A stretch of DNA of 64,000 bases, taken from Xylogone sp. PMI_703. Its lineage: Eukaryota > Ascomycota > Leotiomycetes. The stretch is from contig JAJTUQ010000002.1 of the NCBI GenBank assembly GCA_021399445.1, positions 4,650,001 through 4,714,000 on the forward strand, given 5' to 3'. Both the position numbers and the translations under genes were made by a program. This document shows, piece by piece, positions 12,411 to 24,741 of this stretch. Position 1 is the first letter of the stretch. The number at the start of each line of letters is the position of its first letter. A model generated the notes under the pieces. The model saw nothing but the letters and a program-made list of their open reading frames with translations. It made no database searches and was not told where the DNA came from.

Positions 12411-13480
12411 TTATATCTTAGTGTTCGCAATCCTCTCTGCAGCTTCCGCCTTCCAGTCTTCTCGCCAACGGGTTAAAGGAGGACGGCCCTCAATGATATC
12501 TCCGACGGCCCAAAGCATACGCTTTTTATCTGTCTCTTCGGCTACATCATTATCCGGACATATAACGTAGAATTTGCCGTCCTTCATCTTCTCCTCGAGG
12601 TAATCGACAACCTGGTCTGGATACCAAGCTCCCGCTGGCTTTTGCTTCGCCTCGTTCTCCTTCGCGAAAGGCGAATGCCCGCTGAGACCGGTAAACGTCC
12701 AACCAGGAACAAGCAGATGAACTGAAGTCGAAGGGGACGACTTGGAGAGGTCAAAAGAAAGATGTTCTGCCAGTGTCTTCACGGCGGATTTGGAAGCGTT
12801 GTAGGCAGCATTTCCCGGAGGGTTCGTGATGCCTTGCTTCGAACCTGTGATAATGATGCTGGCTGGATGTAGAGCTGTGCTGGTCTTTTCAATGAGTGGA
12901 ACGAAAGTGTTCAGTCCGTTGATCACGCCAAATAGGTTTACGGCCATGATCCTCTGGAAGTACTCAACATCACCCCAGGTACCACGCAGCCCAATGCCTG
13001 CATTAAGTGCAAGCAAGTCAATCTTACCTGGATGCCACGTTAACTAAAGTACGATCACGTACAAGGGGTATCAGAATTCAAGCTAAAGATACCATTGAAC
13101 TCATCCGTGACTAGTTTCTTGAGCTTATCCCAGTCTTCAAGTTTTCCTACATCAATCTGCACGGTAGTAGTACTTCCTAATCGTTGCTTGCTGAGAGTGC
13201 TCTGAGCCGCCTCGAGATTCGATGAGTTGTTGTCAGCAACCACCACCTTCATGCCGTATCCGACGCACTTCTTGGCGAGAGAATAACCAATTCCAGAAGC
13301 TCCTCCCGTGATCAGAGCCACATTCCCTTCCTTAAAAACGGGGTTTGAAGCCATCTTCGGTAGTGAACTTGTAGAGAAGAAACGATTAATTGTTTGGTTT
13401 GGTTTTACTACTCCCAACAACGGGGCAAATATTTTAAATGGTTGAGCGGAGTTGAAAAATGGTCGACTCCAACAACTCAT
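12411..13480 (-). CDS. Short-chain dehydrogenase/reductase (SDR), possibly mitochondrial
   Basis: NAD(P)-dependent oxidoreductase of the classical SDR family; substrate unknown. Exons 13480-13093 and 13027-12411 (65-nt intron) give 334 aa. The Rossmann motif TGGASGIG is at residues 58-65, the NAG motif at 138-140, catalytic Ser192 (IIITGSKQG), and Tyr205-x3-Lys209 (YNASK). The catalytic set is complete. About 42 residues precede the fold and are rich in Arg/Ser/Phe with few acids (NRFFSTSSLPKM), which resembles a mitochondrial targeting peptide; Met43 would be the start of a non-targeted form. The C-terminal third (AWYPDQVVDYLEEKMKDG, YVICPDNDV) looks like fungal SDRs of unknown substrate. 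It lies 265 bp downstream of the Swp73/Rsc6 gene on the same strand. Confidence 0.87.
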
Positions 13481-13745
13481 AGGTAAATGAATACTCGAGG
13501 GTGGGGTTGAGGTATCTCGTCTCTGAACTCGGCGTCTTCTAGTGACGTTTTAACGTATGAGATCATCGGCAATAAAGGAGAGCTCTTACTTAAATCCGAT
13601 GAACATACAGAATTGTACATCAATAGCTTGAGGCTTTTCCACAAAGCGATCAAATTATAATACATCAGGATATCTATCAATTGCCAAAACTCCATTGCGT
13701 TCTTTCCCAGCCAGACTCCGCCTTAGGTAGCAGCCAACATAACAT

Positions 13746-15452
13746 TTATACTCTTGATTTAGTCCCAACCATAATATTAACACTCTCTCTAACATGCTCA
13801 CTACCCCAAATGCCATCCTTGCCTCCCTTTCTCCACTCATCTCCCATGGCATCTTCTCCACCACCTCTCATAGCTTCGCCGCTTATCACCTCTAGATCTC
13901 TCTTCTGAGAGCTGAGCCATTTATTAATAAATTCTGCTGGATTCTTTGACAGACTGTTGAAGAACGAATGTTTCGACTTAGAGTGAGAGAGACTTTGTAT
14001 CAGAACAGCAAGGCTGTCATTCATAGAAGCAATTTCCCGCAGAGTATGTGCATACTCTGGGTTGCTTATGAAGTTCGAGAGTGCTGCTGGAAGAGGGTCA
14101 TCGAGCGCAACTTGGACATCATAGATGGTAGGTTGCGGATCCTTATGGAATTCTGGGTCGACACGGATGGTATAAGGCAGCTTCAAAGGAGGAAGAGGTG
14201 AGAGATGAGGGATAATAGCATCGGGAATAAATGGTATATATCCTTTTTCTCGTTGGAGGATCTGCAGCCAATTAGACGTGTTGGTTATTTGACCGGAAAG
14301 AAAATATAATTACCGCTTTTAGCCGATCATCACAATCAAATGACCGTTTCTCATCTTCTTCCTGAAGTCCCATAGCTTTGATGTATTCCCAAATACCCAT
14401 AACAACCTCTGCACGGGTCGCTTCGTTGGTATCCATAATCTCTGCAAGCGCAGGACTCAGACGGAATCGCTCTGGTGTTTCATCCCGAACGAGATTAATA
14501 GAAATGTTGACGTTTTCGTCTCCACCTCGTTTGAATTCCAGCTGATCGAAATCGGCGGAGTTGGGTAGGTTCGCGGCATTAGGTGCAACAGCAGGTTTTT
14601 TCCATTCAACATTTTGATCAGCACCATCCTTGGCCCTGCTCCTGTCAAATTCAACTGTCATGGCTTTGAAGAAATGCGAGAATCTGTATTGCTTAGACGG
14701 GGCTTTCTGTTCCTTTTTCTCTTTCTCATCCTCATCCATCTTGTCAGCCCCATCCTCGGGTGTATCTTCGTTGTCACTATCGACATCATCCTCTTCATCC
14801 AATAATCTACCCTCGATCTTGACCCTATATGAAGAGTCCATATTGGAACTAAAATCAAAGGCATCTACATCGTCCAGGCCAGTTGCTTGCCATGGTTGAT
14901 CTTCTACAGTATTGCTAATCCAGATTCGTAATGTTCGATAACGCTACTAATGCATTAGCCATCAACTAACAGATGTAAAATGGCACCACAGACCTTCACG
15001 TTACGATTAACAGCATCTTGAATATCCAATCTCTTCCTGGTCATAGTTGCGTCCAAACGTCGTTCCAAGTCCCGCAGATCTCGATATCTCTGCACACCAT
15101 CTCCAATGATGTAATCCTCTACACCATCAGGAATATTCTTGTCCGTAGGCTTACGAGCTCGTCGTTTAGCCAACTCGTTTGCGTGTAATTGCGCCTGGTG
15201 GGCTGCTTGCAACTGTGCTGGAGCTAGAGCATTTTGCGGATGGGGACCTGCAACCATGGGGCCTATACCATAGGAAATTTTAGCATTATCTTAGGGCAAT
15301 GAGGAATATCGCGCAATTCCTAATGGATTATATCAAGAGGCGCATGCGAAAATCGGGCTCAGCGTACCTGCTGCTCTCCTAGCGGCAGCTCCTGTGTGAG
15401 GAGATTTCTGAGGCGGAGCTTGTGGTGGATAACCCCTATACGACGGCTGCAT
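13746..15452 (-). CDS. SWI/SNF-RSC complex subunit, Swp73/Rsc6/BAF60 type (SWIB domain)
   Basis: Subunit of an ATP-dependent chromatin remodeller in the nucleus (yeast Snf12/Rsc6, S. pombe Ssr3, animal BAF60). Four exons, 15452-15368, 15262-14994, 14943-14314 and 14261-13746, give 499 aa with all phases consistent. The N-terminus is short and Pro/Gln-rich (MQPSYRGYPPQAPPQ). The family signature follows: RARKPTDKNIPDGVEDYI, the coiled segment DLRDLERRLDATMTRKR, then RYRTLRIWISNT. An acidic Lys/Glu stretch near residue 200 is typical of fungal members. The SWIB/MDM2-like fold is at about 310-400 (FRLSPALAEIMDTNEATR, VVMGIWEYIKAMGLQ, CDDRLKA, then GYIPFIPDAIIPHL from exon 4). The tail ends in a helical region and a Gly-rich segment. 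Donor of intron 2 is a less usual GTCTGT. Confidence 0.9.
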
Positions 15453-15899
15453 GTTGAATTGATATGTATAGTGTAGTATCGCAAGATTAAGGTAATTGGG
15501 GAACGACCACAAGAGGGCTGTTCTGGGTGTGTCTGTCGCGTTGCGATAAACGCGAGCGAACTTTACTCAAGCGGCCACTGTAGTTCACTTGCACTAACCC
15601 TAAAATGCACAAGCGTAAATACTGCCTCCTAAGGGCAGCCTCGTGGCTGAGGATTAAGGAGAGTCGCTATCCAGAAATTCCATCTATATAGGTCATGAAA
15701 CATTCCAGCACACATTATATTTTCAGAGATTGATCAAGATAAATTAGTAGCAGCCCTTAAGATAATTCCGCAAACGCCCAAACCAATCGCTGCGACATGT
15801 GCACCTGACCAAATCTATTACATCCTGAACTCCTCCTATGCCCACAACTCTTCATAAAATAGTCGTTGTACCGATGCTGTTGCAGGGATATATTTTCAT
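15453..15899. other. Promoter of the Swp73/Rsc6 gene and 3' flank of Hym1/Mo25
   Basis: 447 bp between two minus-strand genes. No open frame of note; it carries the upstream promoter of the chromatin gene. Confidence 0.5.
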
Positions 15900-17206
15900 C
15901 TATCGTGACTGAGGCCCCATGATCGCGGGCCTTTGGGCTGGTTCAACGGGAGTGGGAGGCATGTTCTTGATCTGTTTGATCAAGAATTCCTTCTCATCTA
16001 TGAACTGCTCGTCCTCAGTTCGCTCTTCGAGAAAATGTTTTAGAAAGGTCAAAAGCCTTTCCCTATTGATGAGTAGAATTTTTTGCACCGCAATTGATTT
16101 GTGTGGATTCGCCACAAACACCTTGAAGACGTGGAAGCCTTCGTATTGCACCATTTTCCTTTCATCACGGAGGAGATTCATACAGATCTTAAGATGCTCC
16201 CCTCTATCCACATAAGCCGTCATAACTGCATAATTCGCCCGATCCAAGAGTATTTCACCTAATAATTTTATTGACTGCCTTTTAGTGACATAGCTCTCGG
16301 ATTTCACCAGTACATTATTGTATTTGTCGAAGAAAAGATCAAAATTTGTCGTCAAATACTGTGCGACGATTTGCTTATGTTTGGTCAAAATGTCCTTCTC
16401 AAAGTTAGAAATGGCTTAGCAAGTAAAAAGAAACACAAGGCAGCTTACTCTAAAAGTGGTAAAAGCATCAGCGCTTACTTCGAATGAACCTTGATCAATC
16501 CAATCGAAGAATTTCCAGAAAACTCCTTTTCCGCTTTGTTTTATGTCTGGCTGAATACCTGTGATCCCTTTCGCACCTCCTGGTCCGTCGTTTGGATCGT
16601 GATATAGAATAATGGCTGCTGCAGCGTCACTCTTTAATACCTCTCTTAGCACAGTGCCTGCAGGTGTTGCACTCTCTTTATGATCGTACCCTTTACACAA
16701 CTCTACGAGGACATCTGGCCGTTGGTTTACCACATAACTAAGCGCTATGGGCTCGCTCTTTGGTGATCCTCCTGGCAGACGGAAACGTAACACATAAGAG
16801 AAGATGACTTGGGCATCTTTTCTGGATTCGAACGGCAGACGGTACAGGTTGGATGCAAGATGAATGAGGAGGTCCTCCTGTATCATACCAGTCACCAATT
16901 GGTACACCTGTTCTGGGCTGCTCTCTGTTTCTACAGCTGGGTGAGTCTAACAGTACACCAGTTGAAGCATGACCGTATCCTATCGAGGCATACCTTGCGT
17001 TCCTTGCAGGATGTATTTCATCTGCGCCAGCGTCTTCGCAAGCTCCTCCGCCTGATTCTCGGTCAGTAGCTAAAATCAGATCATCATTCTTAAAATAATA
17101 CCTTAGCAGGGCCTCCCGGACCATCAAGCTTCGATATTTGTTCACGAGCCTGCTTTGGAAGGTCCACGGTGTTCGTTCGAGGGCGACGCCCAAATAGAAA
17201 CGACAT
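15900..17206 (-). CDS. HYM1: Hym1/Mo25-family scaffold protein
   Basis: Armadillo-like helical scaffold (Mo25/CAB39; yeast Hym1) that binds STRAD/GCK-type kinases and acts in the NDR-kinase (RAM/MOR) pathway controlling polarity and cell separation. Four exons, 17206-17102, 17051-16994, 16936-16449 and 16394-15900, give 381 aa. Starts MSFLFGRRPRTNTVDLPK. Diagnostic segments are LDGPGGPAK joined to AEELAKTLAQMKYILQGTQ, LPFESRKDAQVIFSYVLR, YFD-like FWKFFDWIDQGSFEVSADAF, FFDKYNNVLVKSESYVTKRQS and RDERKMVQYEGFHVFKVFVA. The first intron (17052-17101) has two in-frame acceptors 18 nt apart; the downstream one was chosen because it gives the family sequence and a 50-nt intron. Divergent with the PRMT3 gene across 643 bp. 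Confidence 0.93.
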
Positions 17207-17849
17207 CTTACGAGAGCTGTAAGCTGTTCACAGCAACGATCCAACCCTCAATTTAATTAGGCTCGCGGTGATGCTTGGAAGAACATTCGAAGCCAGCTCT
17301 ATAGGTTGTACAAACAATCAAAATGCAGTGTAGACATTGGCACGACACTTTCAACTCGTGTTTGTGGCAGTCATTACTGCTGCACCATGACCTGAATAAT
17401 GGATGGCTGTTTAGCTCCTACCTCTGGATTTGTTTTGGTGGAAAGGCTCAACGCTGGGGCCGCACCCCACCCCTTTTGTTGCTCAGATGGCAACCAGATG
17501 AAACACATTGTTCAGCCCCTGGCGCCTCAATCAACACCGTCCAGATTTTATATTGGGTGATCGGGGATGCTTAAACGCCGATGTACCCAGGCCTTACTGT
17601 CGTGGTCATAAAGTTATAACCACAGATGCGTTACCAATTGTTATTGGGGGGTGCCAGGCTCTTGGGCTAAGAGCCCTCTTCTTATCTTCACGTGATGGGT
17701 CCACAGATAAAGTATATTTCCCCGCTATAATATTAATATCTGCACCTTCTTAAGATTTTTCTATCCCTGGGTTCCATTAATTAAGAAAAGGGAGTTGTTC
17801 TGCTCCAAAACCACACAGAACATTTGGTCATTGTGGTATATGCAATTCA
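17207..17849. promoter_or_regulatory. Divergent promoter region, HYM1/PRMT3
   Basis: 643 bp between divergent starts, no gene seen. A CACGTG hexamer (in TCACGTGATG) lies at 17699-17704, 146 bp upstream of the PRMT3 ATG, followed by A/T-rich sequence with AATATTAATAT near 17732. Confidence 0.5.
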
Positions 17850-19566
17850 ATGACCATGTCGAAACATGATATCCCAGGAAAGGATACTGCATCATCCTCC
17901 GGAAGTTCTGACTACGACATCTTAGATCCAAAGGACGATGAAGGCTGGGAAGATGCTGAGCCAGATGTGGAAGAAGAACATTTTATATCCCTGCTAGATG
18001 ATGAGGTCTTCCCAGACATAAGGTCAATGCTGAACCATTGCAAGGATAAGTATAATTTTGATTTTCTTGATATCAGACAAAGACTTCACCTAGATTTTTA
18101 TGGCAACATTAAACTGGTGAATTATATTCGTTCGCAAGTTCATAGCGGCAACCCTGTCAGTTCCGCTATATCCAGGTCTGATATTGCAGATGAGGCTTTC
18201 TTGAAGCCAGTGTTGGAGGATGATGCTGTGCTCTTTAGTCTTGATGAACTGCCGGAGGTGGAAGATGAGCAAAATGACAGCGCCTTGGACACAGCAACTG
18301 AGAGCAACGCTTCCAAAGACCCTGATATCTTAGCTGCTCGGGTTTCTGAGCTAGAAGATACTTTGAGGAGAATGCAAGCTCAATTTGATGACTACCGGTC
18401 TACTGTAGTGCAAACATTAGATGAGCGATGGAACGAGAAAACCTCGGCTGTTTCGAATAATCCACAAGAGGAGAAAAGGGACGATGATACCCACTATTTC
18501 AGTTCTTATTCATATAACGGTCAGTGCTGTATACCCATAGTAGACACATCACACTTACTTGGCAATAGATATCCATGAGACAATGTTGAAGGACACTGTC
18601 CGAACAGACGCCTATCGTGATTTTATCTATAATCACAAGCACTTGATCTCAGGAAAAGTTGTTCTTGATGTAGGCTGTGGAACTGGTATCCTTAGTATGT
18701 TCTGTGCTAAAGCTGGAGCCGCACGCGTTATTGCGGTAGACAATTCAGCTATTATCGAGAAGGCCCGTGAAAATGTATTTAACAACGGCTTTTCGGATAA
18801 GATAACGTGCCTTAAGGGAAAGATTGAGGAGGTCAACCTCCCTGTGGACAAGGTCGACATCATTGTGAGTGAATGGATGGGATACTGCTTGTTATACGAA
18901 GCTATGCTGGACAGTGTCATCTGGGCTCGAGATAAGTATCTCAAGCCAGACGGCTTGATGATTCCTAGCCACATGAATATGTGGATTGCGCCCATGGCGG
19001 ATCCAGACTACATTGCAGATCACATTGCATTTTGGAGAGATGTGTATGGGTTCGATATGAAAGCGATGCAAGCTGGCATTCATGAGGATGCACAGGTACT
19101 GAATATGCCTGCTAGTACTATTTGTGGGGAACCATTTCCTTTCCTACAGTTGAGCCTACATACTACCACGGTGAAGGATCTTGTATTCACTAGGGAATGG
19201 GAGTCACGCTTAAGTTGTGATATTGACGCTCTAGATGGCTTCATTATCTGGTTTGACTCGTTCTTCATGCCTTCAAGAGAAGATACGGTTCCGGAAAATG
19301 CGAAGGCCGAGGAGTGGGAAAAGGCCGGCAACAAAGGAGTGGCTTTCACAACAGGTCCCGGGGGGAAGGTAACGCACTGGAAACAGGGTGTCATGTTGAT
19401 CGATAACACAAAGGATAAACCTAAACCCAGAAAAGCGCAAGATCACTTGACCGGAAAACTGCAGTATGCGGTCTCAGATGACAATTCTAGAGCCCTTGAT
19501 ATAAAAATAGACTGGAAGTTTGATAATGACGACAGTCAATCCTCACAGCTTTGGAAAATGAGGTAG
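17850..19566 (+). CDS. Protein arginine N-methyltransferase 3 (PRMT3-type)
   Basis: Type I arginine methyltransferase using S-adenosylmethionine; PRMT3 enzymes methylate ribosomal protein uS5 in the cytosol. Exons 17850-18519 and 18569-19566 (49-nt intron) give 555 aa. An acidic N-terminus leads to a segment at 41-72 in the position of the PRMT3 zinc finger; His63-Cys64 is retained but the expected CxxC pair is replaced (HFISLLDDEVFPD) and the last ligand is Tyr68. A coiled coil follows at about 180-215 (ARVSELEDTLRRMQAQFDDY). The catalytic core has YFSSYSYNDIHETMLKD, SAM motif VLDVGCGTG at 255-263, the double-E loop SEWMGYCLLYE near 323, and the THW loop (GKVTHWKQG) near 492. The core is intact. 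The splice is supported because it rebuilds the DIHETML motif. Its stop lies 116 bp from that of the convergent FMN-binding gene. Confidence 0.92.
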
Positions 19567-19682
19567 GGGGTTCTCAGTTAGGAATTAAATATACTACCAA
19601 TTGTCTATGCAGACAGTTTATATTTTTGTCTCATTCAACCCTTTGATAGAAAGCCACAAATGTCTTCTTTCACCCACCAGTT

Positions 19683-20778
19683 CTAGTGGTCATAACCTAC
19701 GGCCTCCTTGCTCACGGAAGCAATAGCATTGGCCTTTCTTATCTCGTTCTCCTTCCGGACAAAATCCTGAACATGCGCAGGAATGGTACCGACCCTGTTC
19801 TCGGCGCTTGGAATAGGGTCACCAAAGGCTGTCCAGCTTGGAACTACGCCAGTCCACACTCGGGAACGCAACTCGTCATTCTTCATGTCTGCACGGTCAT
19901 CAGACGGAGCTCCAGATCGAATTTTCGCTGAAGCTGTGACGATTGACACCTTTAGAATCTAGTTCCAAAATATAGATTAGTCGATAGTACATTTACATAT
20001 TATGATAGGCACAAATATGTCAAGCTGCTTCCGGAAGGAGAAATGATGTCATGGAAAAGAAAGTGAGTGAGATGCTGGGGGGATAATTTAGTTGCATGTA
20101 TTTCGAATGACGGCAGTCCATTCTTGTAACAAATTAAGGAAAAAGTGATAAGTAAGGAGAAGTGGAGTATACTTGTGTACTCGTCATCTCAGTTTTCGTA
20201 GGTGGAACCCTTGTGTTATCCCACCTTTCAGAGACAACACTGTTAGTGATTCGCTCCATTGCCCAGAGTTTCTCATCGACATCTGTAACTGGAGATGCAT
20301 AGCCGTGTAGTACCGCACTACGATAGTTATAGCTATGGTTGTTTGGCGTCAGTGAAAGAACCAAACCATCTAGATGGAAAGCTCCGATCGTTAGCGGAAA
20401 GCCCTCCTGCTCTCCTCCAGAAGTAGCTCCGAAACGCATGAGGCGTGAGGAGATGTAGCCGTGAATATAGAGATCCAATGGATCAGAGGTTGTAGCCTCT
20501 GGATTACCGTATGAGGCCATAAACCCGATCATTGGAAGCATCGCTGGGAAAGGGTCCTCCTTATCTGGCGTATTGAAAGAGACCTGTACCGCTTTGCAGC
20601 TGTTTACTATATCATGGATCGTCTTATAATCATAGTGGCCTTCATTCAGCTTTAGTAGAGTGCCCCTACACTGCACAAGTATGGTGCCCATAGCGGTTTA
20701 TCTCTTACCACGGGGCTTGCGCCTGACAACTGTGTTGCGGGCCAGCTTAGGATAGCCATTCTCGTTTCCAGTTGCCAT
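19683..20778 (-). CDS. FMN-binding protein of the pyridoxamine-5'-phosphate-oxidase-like family
   Basis: Split-barrel flavin-nucleotide-binding protein (NimA/PNPOx-like); the physiological reaction in fungi is not known. Three exons, 20778-20709, 20639-20173 and 19958-19683, give 270 aa. The first intron uses donor GTAAGA and acceptor GAAG, which is the only combination that keeps frame and creates the family motif RGHYDYKTIHDIVNSC. Further motifs are VQVSFNTP, FPAMLPMIGFM, LYIHGYISSRLM, PLTIGAFHLDGLVL and HSYNYRSAVLHGYA. The large second intron is 214 nt, long for this window. The C-terminal exon carries the usual RVWTGVVPSW...VPAHV-like end (SRVWTGVVPSWTAFGDP, IPAHVQDFVR). No signal peptide, so cytosolic is likely. 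Convergent with PRMT3. Confidence 0.88.
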
Positions 20779-21314
20779 TGTGACTCTACCGGCCAAAGCG
20801 AAAGCAAGGAGAATAAAGGAAAACACACGAATTTACCGATCAATTAAGATTGTCGTATTGATCGAGAAGTAGAATAGTTGGCTTGATAGCGGCAGAAATA
20901 TATACAGGAGCTCTTGTTTAAGTGACTCACTTGGTATATCTCGACTGTTGCAATTGCAAGCCGTGCCCCCCTTTAGCAGAGGCGCTTTATCGAGGATGAT
21001 CGGGAGGACCTGCCCTAACGAGAAAGACACTTACTAAATGCGGGATCTAAACACAGCTAATCCACAACATATATTCCAATCAAAGATCATATATTACACA
21101 GGTCAATCTACATGATTACTAATTATAGCAGACATGACCTCAGGATCTGCTATCAATATCTAAAGAAGAAAATTCCACTGCACCTATGCAGCCTTTTTGA
21201 AACAGCACTATCCTCTAAGACTCACACCGGAATGTTGCCATCCGCGAAACATGCTGCAACTATGCTAAATAATGGGGAAAGCAGAGTGGCCGAAAAGGCC
21301 TGACAGCTATTTCC
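20779..21314. other. Intergenic region between FMN-binding and ABCG genes
   Basis: 536 bp, A/T-rich, with no supportable gene. It holds the promoter of the FMN-binding gene and the 3' flank of the ABCG gene. Confidence 0.45.
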
Positions 21315-23628
21315 TCAGAGTGCCAACGCAGCCCAACCCAGAAGTCTGTAACCGAGCACGATTCCCAAGAGAATTCCCACCCACTCCCCCGTGTGACCGG
21401 TGCTGTAACCGTACTGGGCCAAAACTCCCTTCCCCGAAATGCGGCATTGAGGCGCAAGCTCGGTCTGATACATACAATGGCAGCTTGAGTCGCAAGAATA
21501 GGTCCTTTCTGAGAACTCATTGACCATCATCCCTTGAAACACATAGGTCTGAATGCACCATGATTAATAACTTGTTTTCTACAAATCACCTACGGATACT
21601 GAAAGAGACTTACCTGGTAGTCAATGTAGTGGAAGACGTATTTCCAGAACACATTGAGGATCTTCGGCGTAACCAAAAACCCACCTACTGACATCCATAG
21701 ACCATTTGCAAAGGCCGTTAGGGCTAGACTAACCACGAAGTTGGGGAAGAGGGATGACATCAAGACAACGAGAGACTCGGCAGCAAGGAGGTCAAGAAAG
21801 AGCCACATGATCCAGGTGAAGAAAGTATCAGCAGTGGGACGGAAGTTGGAGAGCCAATACGCAATTACGGAGAACAGAACGGAAATCAGAACTGTGAATC
21901 GTCAGCAAAATCACGTTTTATCTTCTCTGTCAAAGAAGTGGATGAGATCGTACAGAGGTAGGGCAGGCCGATGAAAAAGTTCGAAAGGTTGAAAGCTGCT
22001 GCACCGTAAAGCCCGTTTGCCCGTTCCTTGATGAATGTTGCACGGTCTTCTAGGAAGCTAGGTACATAAGCAACGGCCATGAACGACATAAAGGCGCAGC
22101 CGAAGAACTATTCACATTGATTAACATTGCATTCCCAATCGATGGTACAGCTACTTACAATTGCGTTGATATACGGCTGGATATCTTCCTGATTCGTTTT
22201 AAGGCGCAACCACACTGTGCCCATCATAATAGCCAGACCAATATACATTGCAATCCGAATGCCGTATGCAACAACATCCCGGTAGCTCTTTATGAATGAC
22301 CTGTGAAGGAGGGTTACGACTACAAGGGCGAAATTCGCACTTGAGAGGTCCGTTGTTGGGATGGGGTGGGTATTCTTAGTGGTATCCTCAATCTGAGATA
22401 ATAGGGCGTGATTGTTAGATGAATTAACCCACTGCCCCTGAATATCATTGAGCCTGGTATTTGCTACTTCTCTACGAGTAGCAAAATCCACGTTCATCAA
22501 GTCAAGAATATATTCGGCGGGGTTGGTATGGAGTGGCATAGGGTATCCAATAGTGCTAAAATAGGAGTTGACTTCAGCCACGGGACCAAAGTAATGTGTT
22601 TTGCCAGCTGAGAGTAGTAATAGTTTATCGAAGCACTCAAAAGTGGCCGTGGAGGGCTGATGAATACTTGCTATTACAATTAACTAGAAATTCTGTTAGC
22701 TGCTGTACGAATTTGGTAAGGGGAAAGGGTGGTCTTGGACATACATTGTTTCGCTTTGCGATGGCCTTCACGTAGGAGATAACTTCCCAACTGGCAGCCG
22801 AATCAAGACCGCTGGTGGGCTCATCTAGAAATAGGAGCTTTGGACCTGTGATGAGTTGGCTAGCGACACTCAGGCGACGTTTCTGGCCACCACTGATGCC
22901 TTTCCGGATAGGAGTGCCAACGATTGTATGGGCCTGCCCTCGTAGCCCAAAAGAATCAAGTAAACCATCAATGCGCCGAATGCGGCTGGCTTTATCCAAC
23001 GTGCTGCAGCAATGGAATTGGATAGTTAGCAGAGCTGTGACCAAGATATGGGTTGTCAACATGTTGAATCACTCACTTCTTATGGGCAAGACGAGCGGCA
23101 AAATGCATGGTTTCGCTGACTGTCAAGGACCCAATGAGCGCATCATCTTGCTCAACATAAGAGCTCATTTGGCGAAATGCAGAGGTTGATGGAGACAGGC
23201 CATTGACCATGGCGGCTCCATCAACTTTTGCTCCAGTTGCCGCATTACGACGAGCTAAAACATTGAGCAATGTTGTCTTGCCACAACCACTGCTTTGTAT
23301 TAGCCAGTCGGTCCGTAACCATTTCCAGCTTCATAAACCGATGAATGCTACAGCATGCATACATTCAATTGACATACCTTGGTCCCATTAGGGCACATAT
23401 TTCACCGGCCTGAACAATGCCACTGATATCGTCAAGGATAGCCTTTGGCTCCTTCGTCTTGTGGTCTTTGACCGTGACCGTGATGTTCTTCCAGCTGAAG
23501 TCCCGAACAACATCATTAACCAGCTGGTTATCATCACTAGCTTTTTGCTCAATATCAGTGTTGAACCCGTCATCTAGGAACTGCCCCGGATGATTTCCTG
23601 TCTTCCTCTCCGTAGTAGTACTGCTCAT
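21315..23628 (-). CDS. ABCG (White-type) half-transporter
   Basis: ABC half-transporter with the nucleotide-binding domain first and six membrane segments after, as in animal ABCG2/White; it would dimerise to export lipids or small hydrophobic compounds. Seven exons, 23628-23378, 23289-23077, 23003-22745, 22683-22159, 22107-21954, 21891-21614 and 21548-21315, give 637 aa, typical for half-size ABCG proteins. Walker A is GPSGCGKTT (split by intron 1), signature ISGGQKRRLS, Walker B LLFLDEPTSGLDS, H-loop ASIHQPS. The membrane part includes YGIRIAMYIGLAIMMGTVWLR, SFMAVAYVPSFLEDRATFIKE, FNLSNFFIGLPYLFLISVLF and a last helix TGEWVGILLGIVLGYRLL. The final extracellular loop has several Cys (CDSSCHC), as in other ABCG proteins. 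The GTG-initiated extension upstream is not used; the ATG at 23628 is. A Zn2Cys6 regulator gene lies 1.1 kb upstream on the same strand. Confidence 0.92.
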
Positions 23629-24741
23629 CTTTGTGAGACGGAGCCTACGCGGGATAGACGCCACACAATCGGCCACGCAAACGAACTATATACTCTCTAA
23701 ATCCTGATATTGATGTTTATAGTACAAGGGGGCTAGCCAATGCGTGCATGTGTTGTACGCATCGAGCGCAGGTTAAGGGAGGGATTCGAGCGGCGACAGA
23801 GATAAAAGAAGCAGTGAGGTAATGGAGTTGAACAAGGAATAATAAATACATTACCGTGTGCCGCAACATGTCCAAGGTCAGCGGCACTCTTCCCTACCTT
23901 AAAATCTTACGGGCCGCCCATACATACCACATCTCAGCTCTAGATACAGCGGAATCTGACAAGGTCGCCGAACCAGTAAGACGGGAGCGTCAGCGTGCTA
24001 TGAATGCCGCTCACCCACTTCAGCGCTGGCGGGACTGGTGACATTGGTAGGGCCAGCTGAAGATTCATTGCATTGGGAAGTCATGAGCTGTATTGTGGAT
24101 TGGCACGGTTGTTGATGCAGCGCACTGCACCTCTAAATTGCATTTACGAGCAGAGTGTTGGCGCTGGAGAGCCCGCGCCACGAGTTGTCAATGCTGCTTC
24201 TTTGGGACTTGTGGCGAATGTGGCTGGTTGCCGAGGGGTCCCAATAGGTGATCTCGGTGAGATCAAGTTACGCGAGGTCCCCGAGAAGCTAGCAGTTATC
24301 TCGCGGACTTGGGCCAATCAACTGCCTAAAAACGTTGGATGTTGCACAGTATCACGAGTACGTACCATTGTAGTTCCTCGTCTTGACAAACCATGTGAAT
24401 CTAGCATGCTGTAATACCTCTAATTTGCATAATAACAGCCTAGCGATAATCAGCCCTATAAGGTTCAATGACGTCAGCTATCAAGAATTTTTAAACAGCA
24501 ATTAAGAACACTCGCCGAGAGGCCTGCCCACAGGGGGTATCAAAGTCATCGATGCCAATGTTAAAATGCGCAACTTAAAGCCTTCATTGTTGAGTGGGTT
24601 ATTTAAATGTAGAACCATCCTTTTTATACATTGTATCCAATCCATCCGTATCCCTTGCTTCGTTAATGCCATGACCCCTCCCAATCTGAAGCAAATCGTA
24701 ACTCCAGCCAAATTCTTCAATAATAATCCCCGCGTTCTATA
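23629..24741. other. Promoter of the ABCG gene and 3' flank of the Zn2Cys6 gene
   Basis: 1.1 kb. The plus-strand open frames at 23856-24041 and 24073-24414 show no recognisable domain and I do not call them. A TGACGTCA (CRE-type) palindrome occurs at 24468-24475. No other structure seen. Confidence 0.45.

Noticed and set aside
24073..24414. 113-codon plus-strand frame between the ABCG and Zn2Cys6 genes
   Set aside because: No recognisable family and no companion exons; not enough support for a gene.
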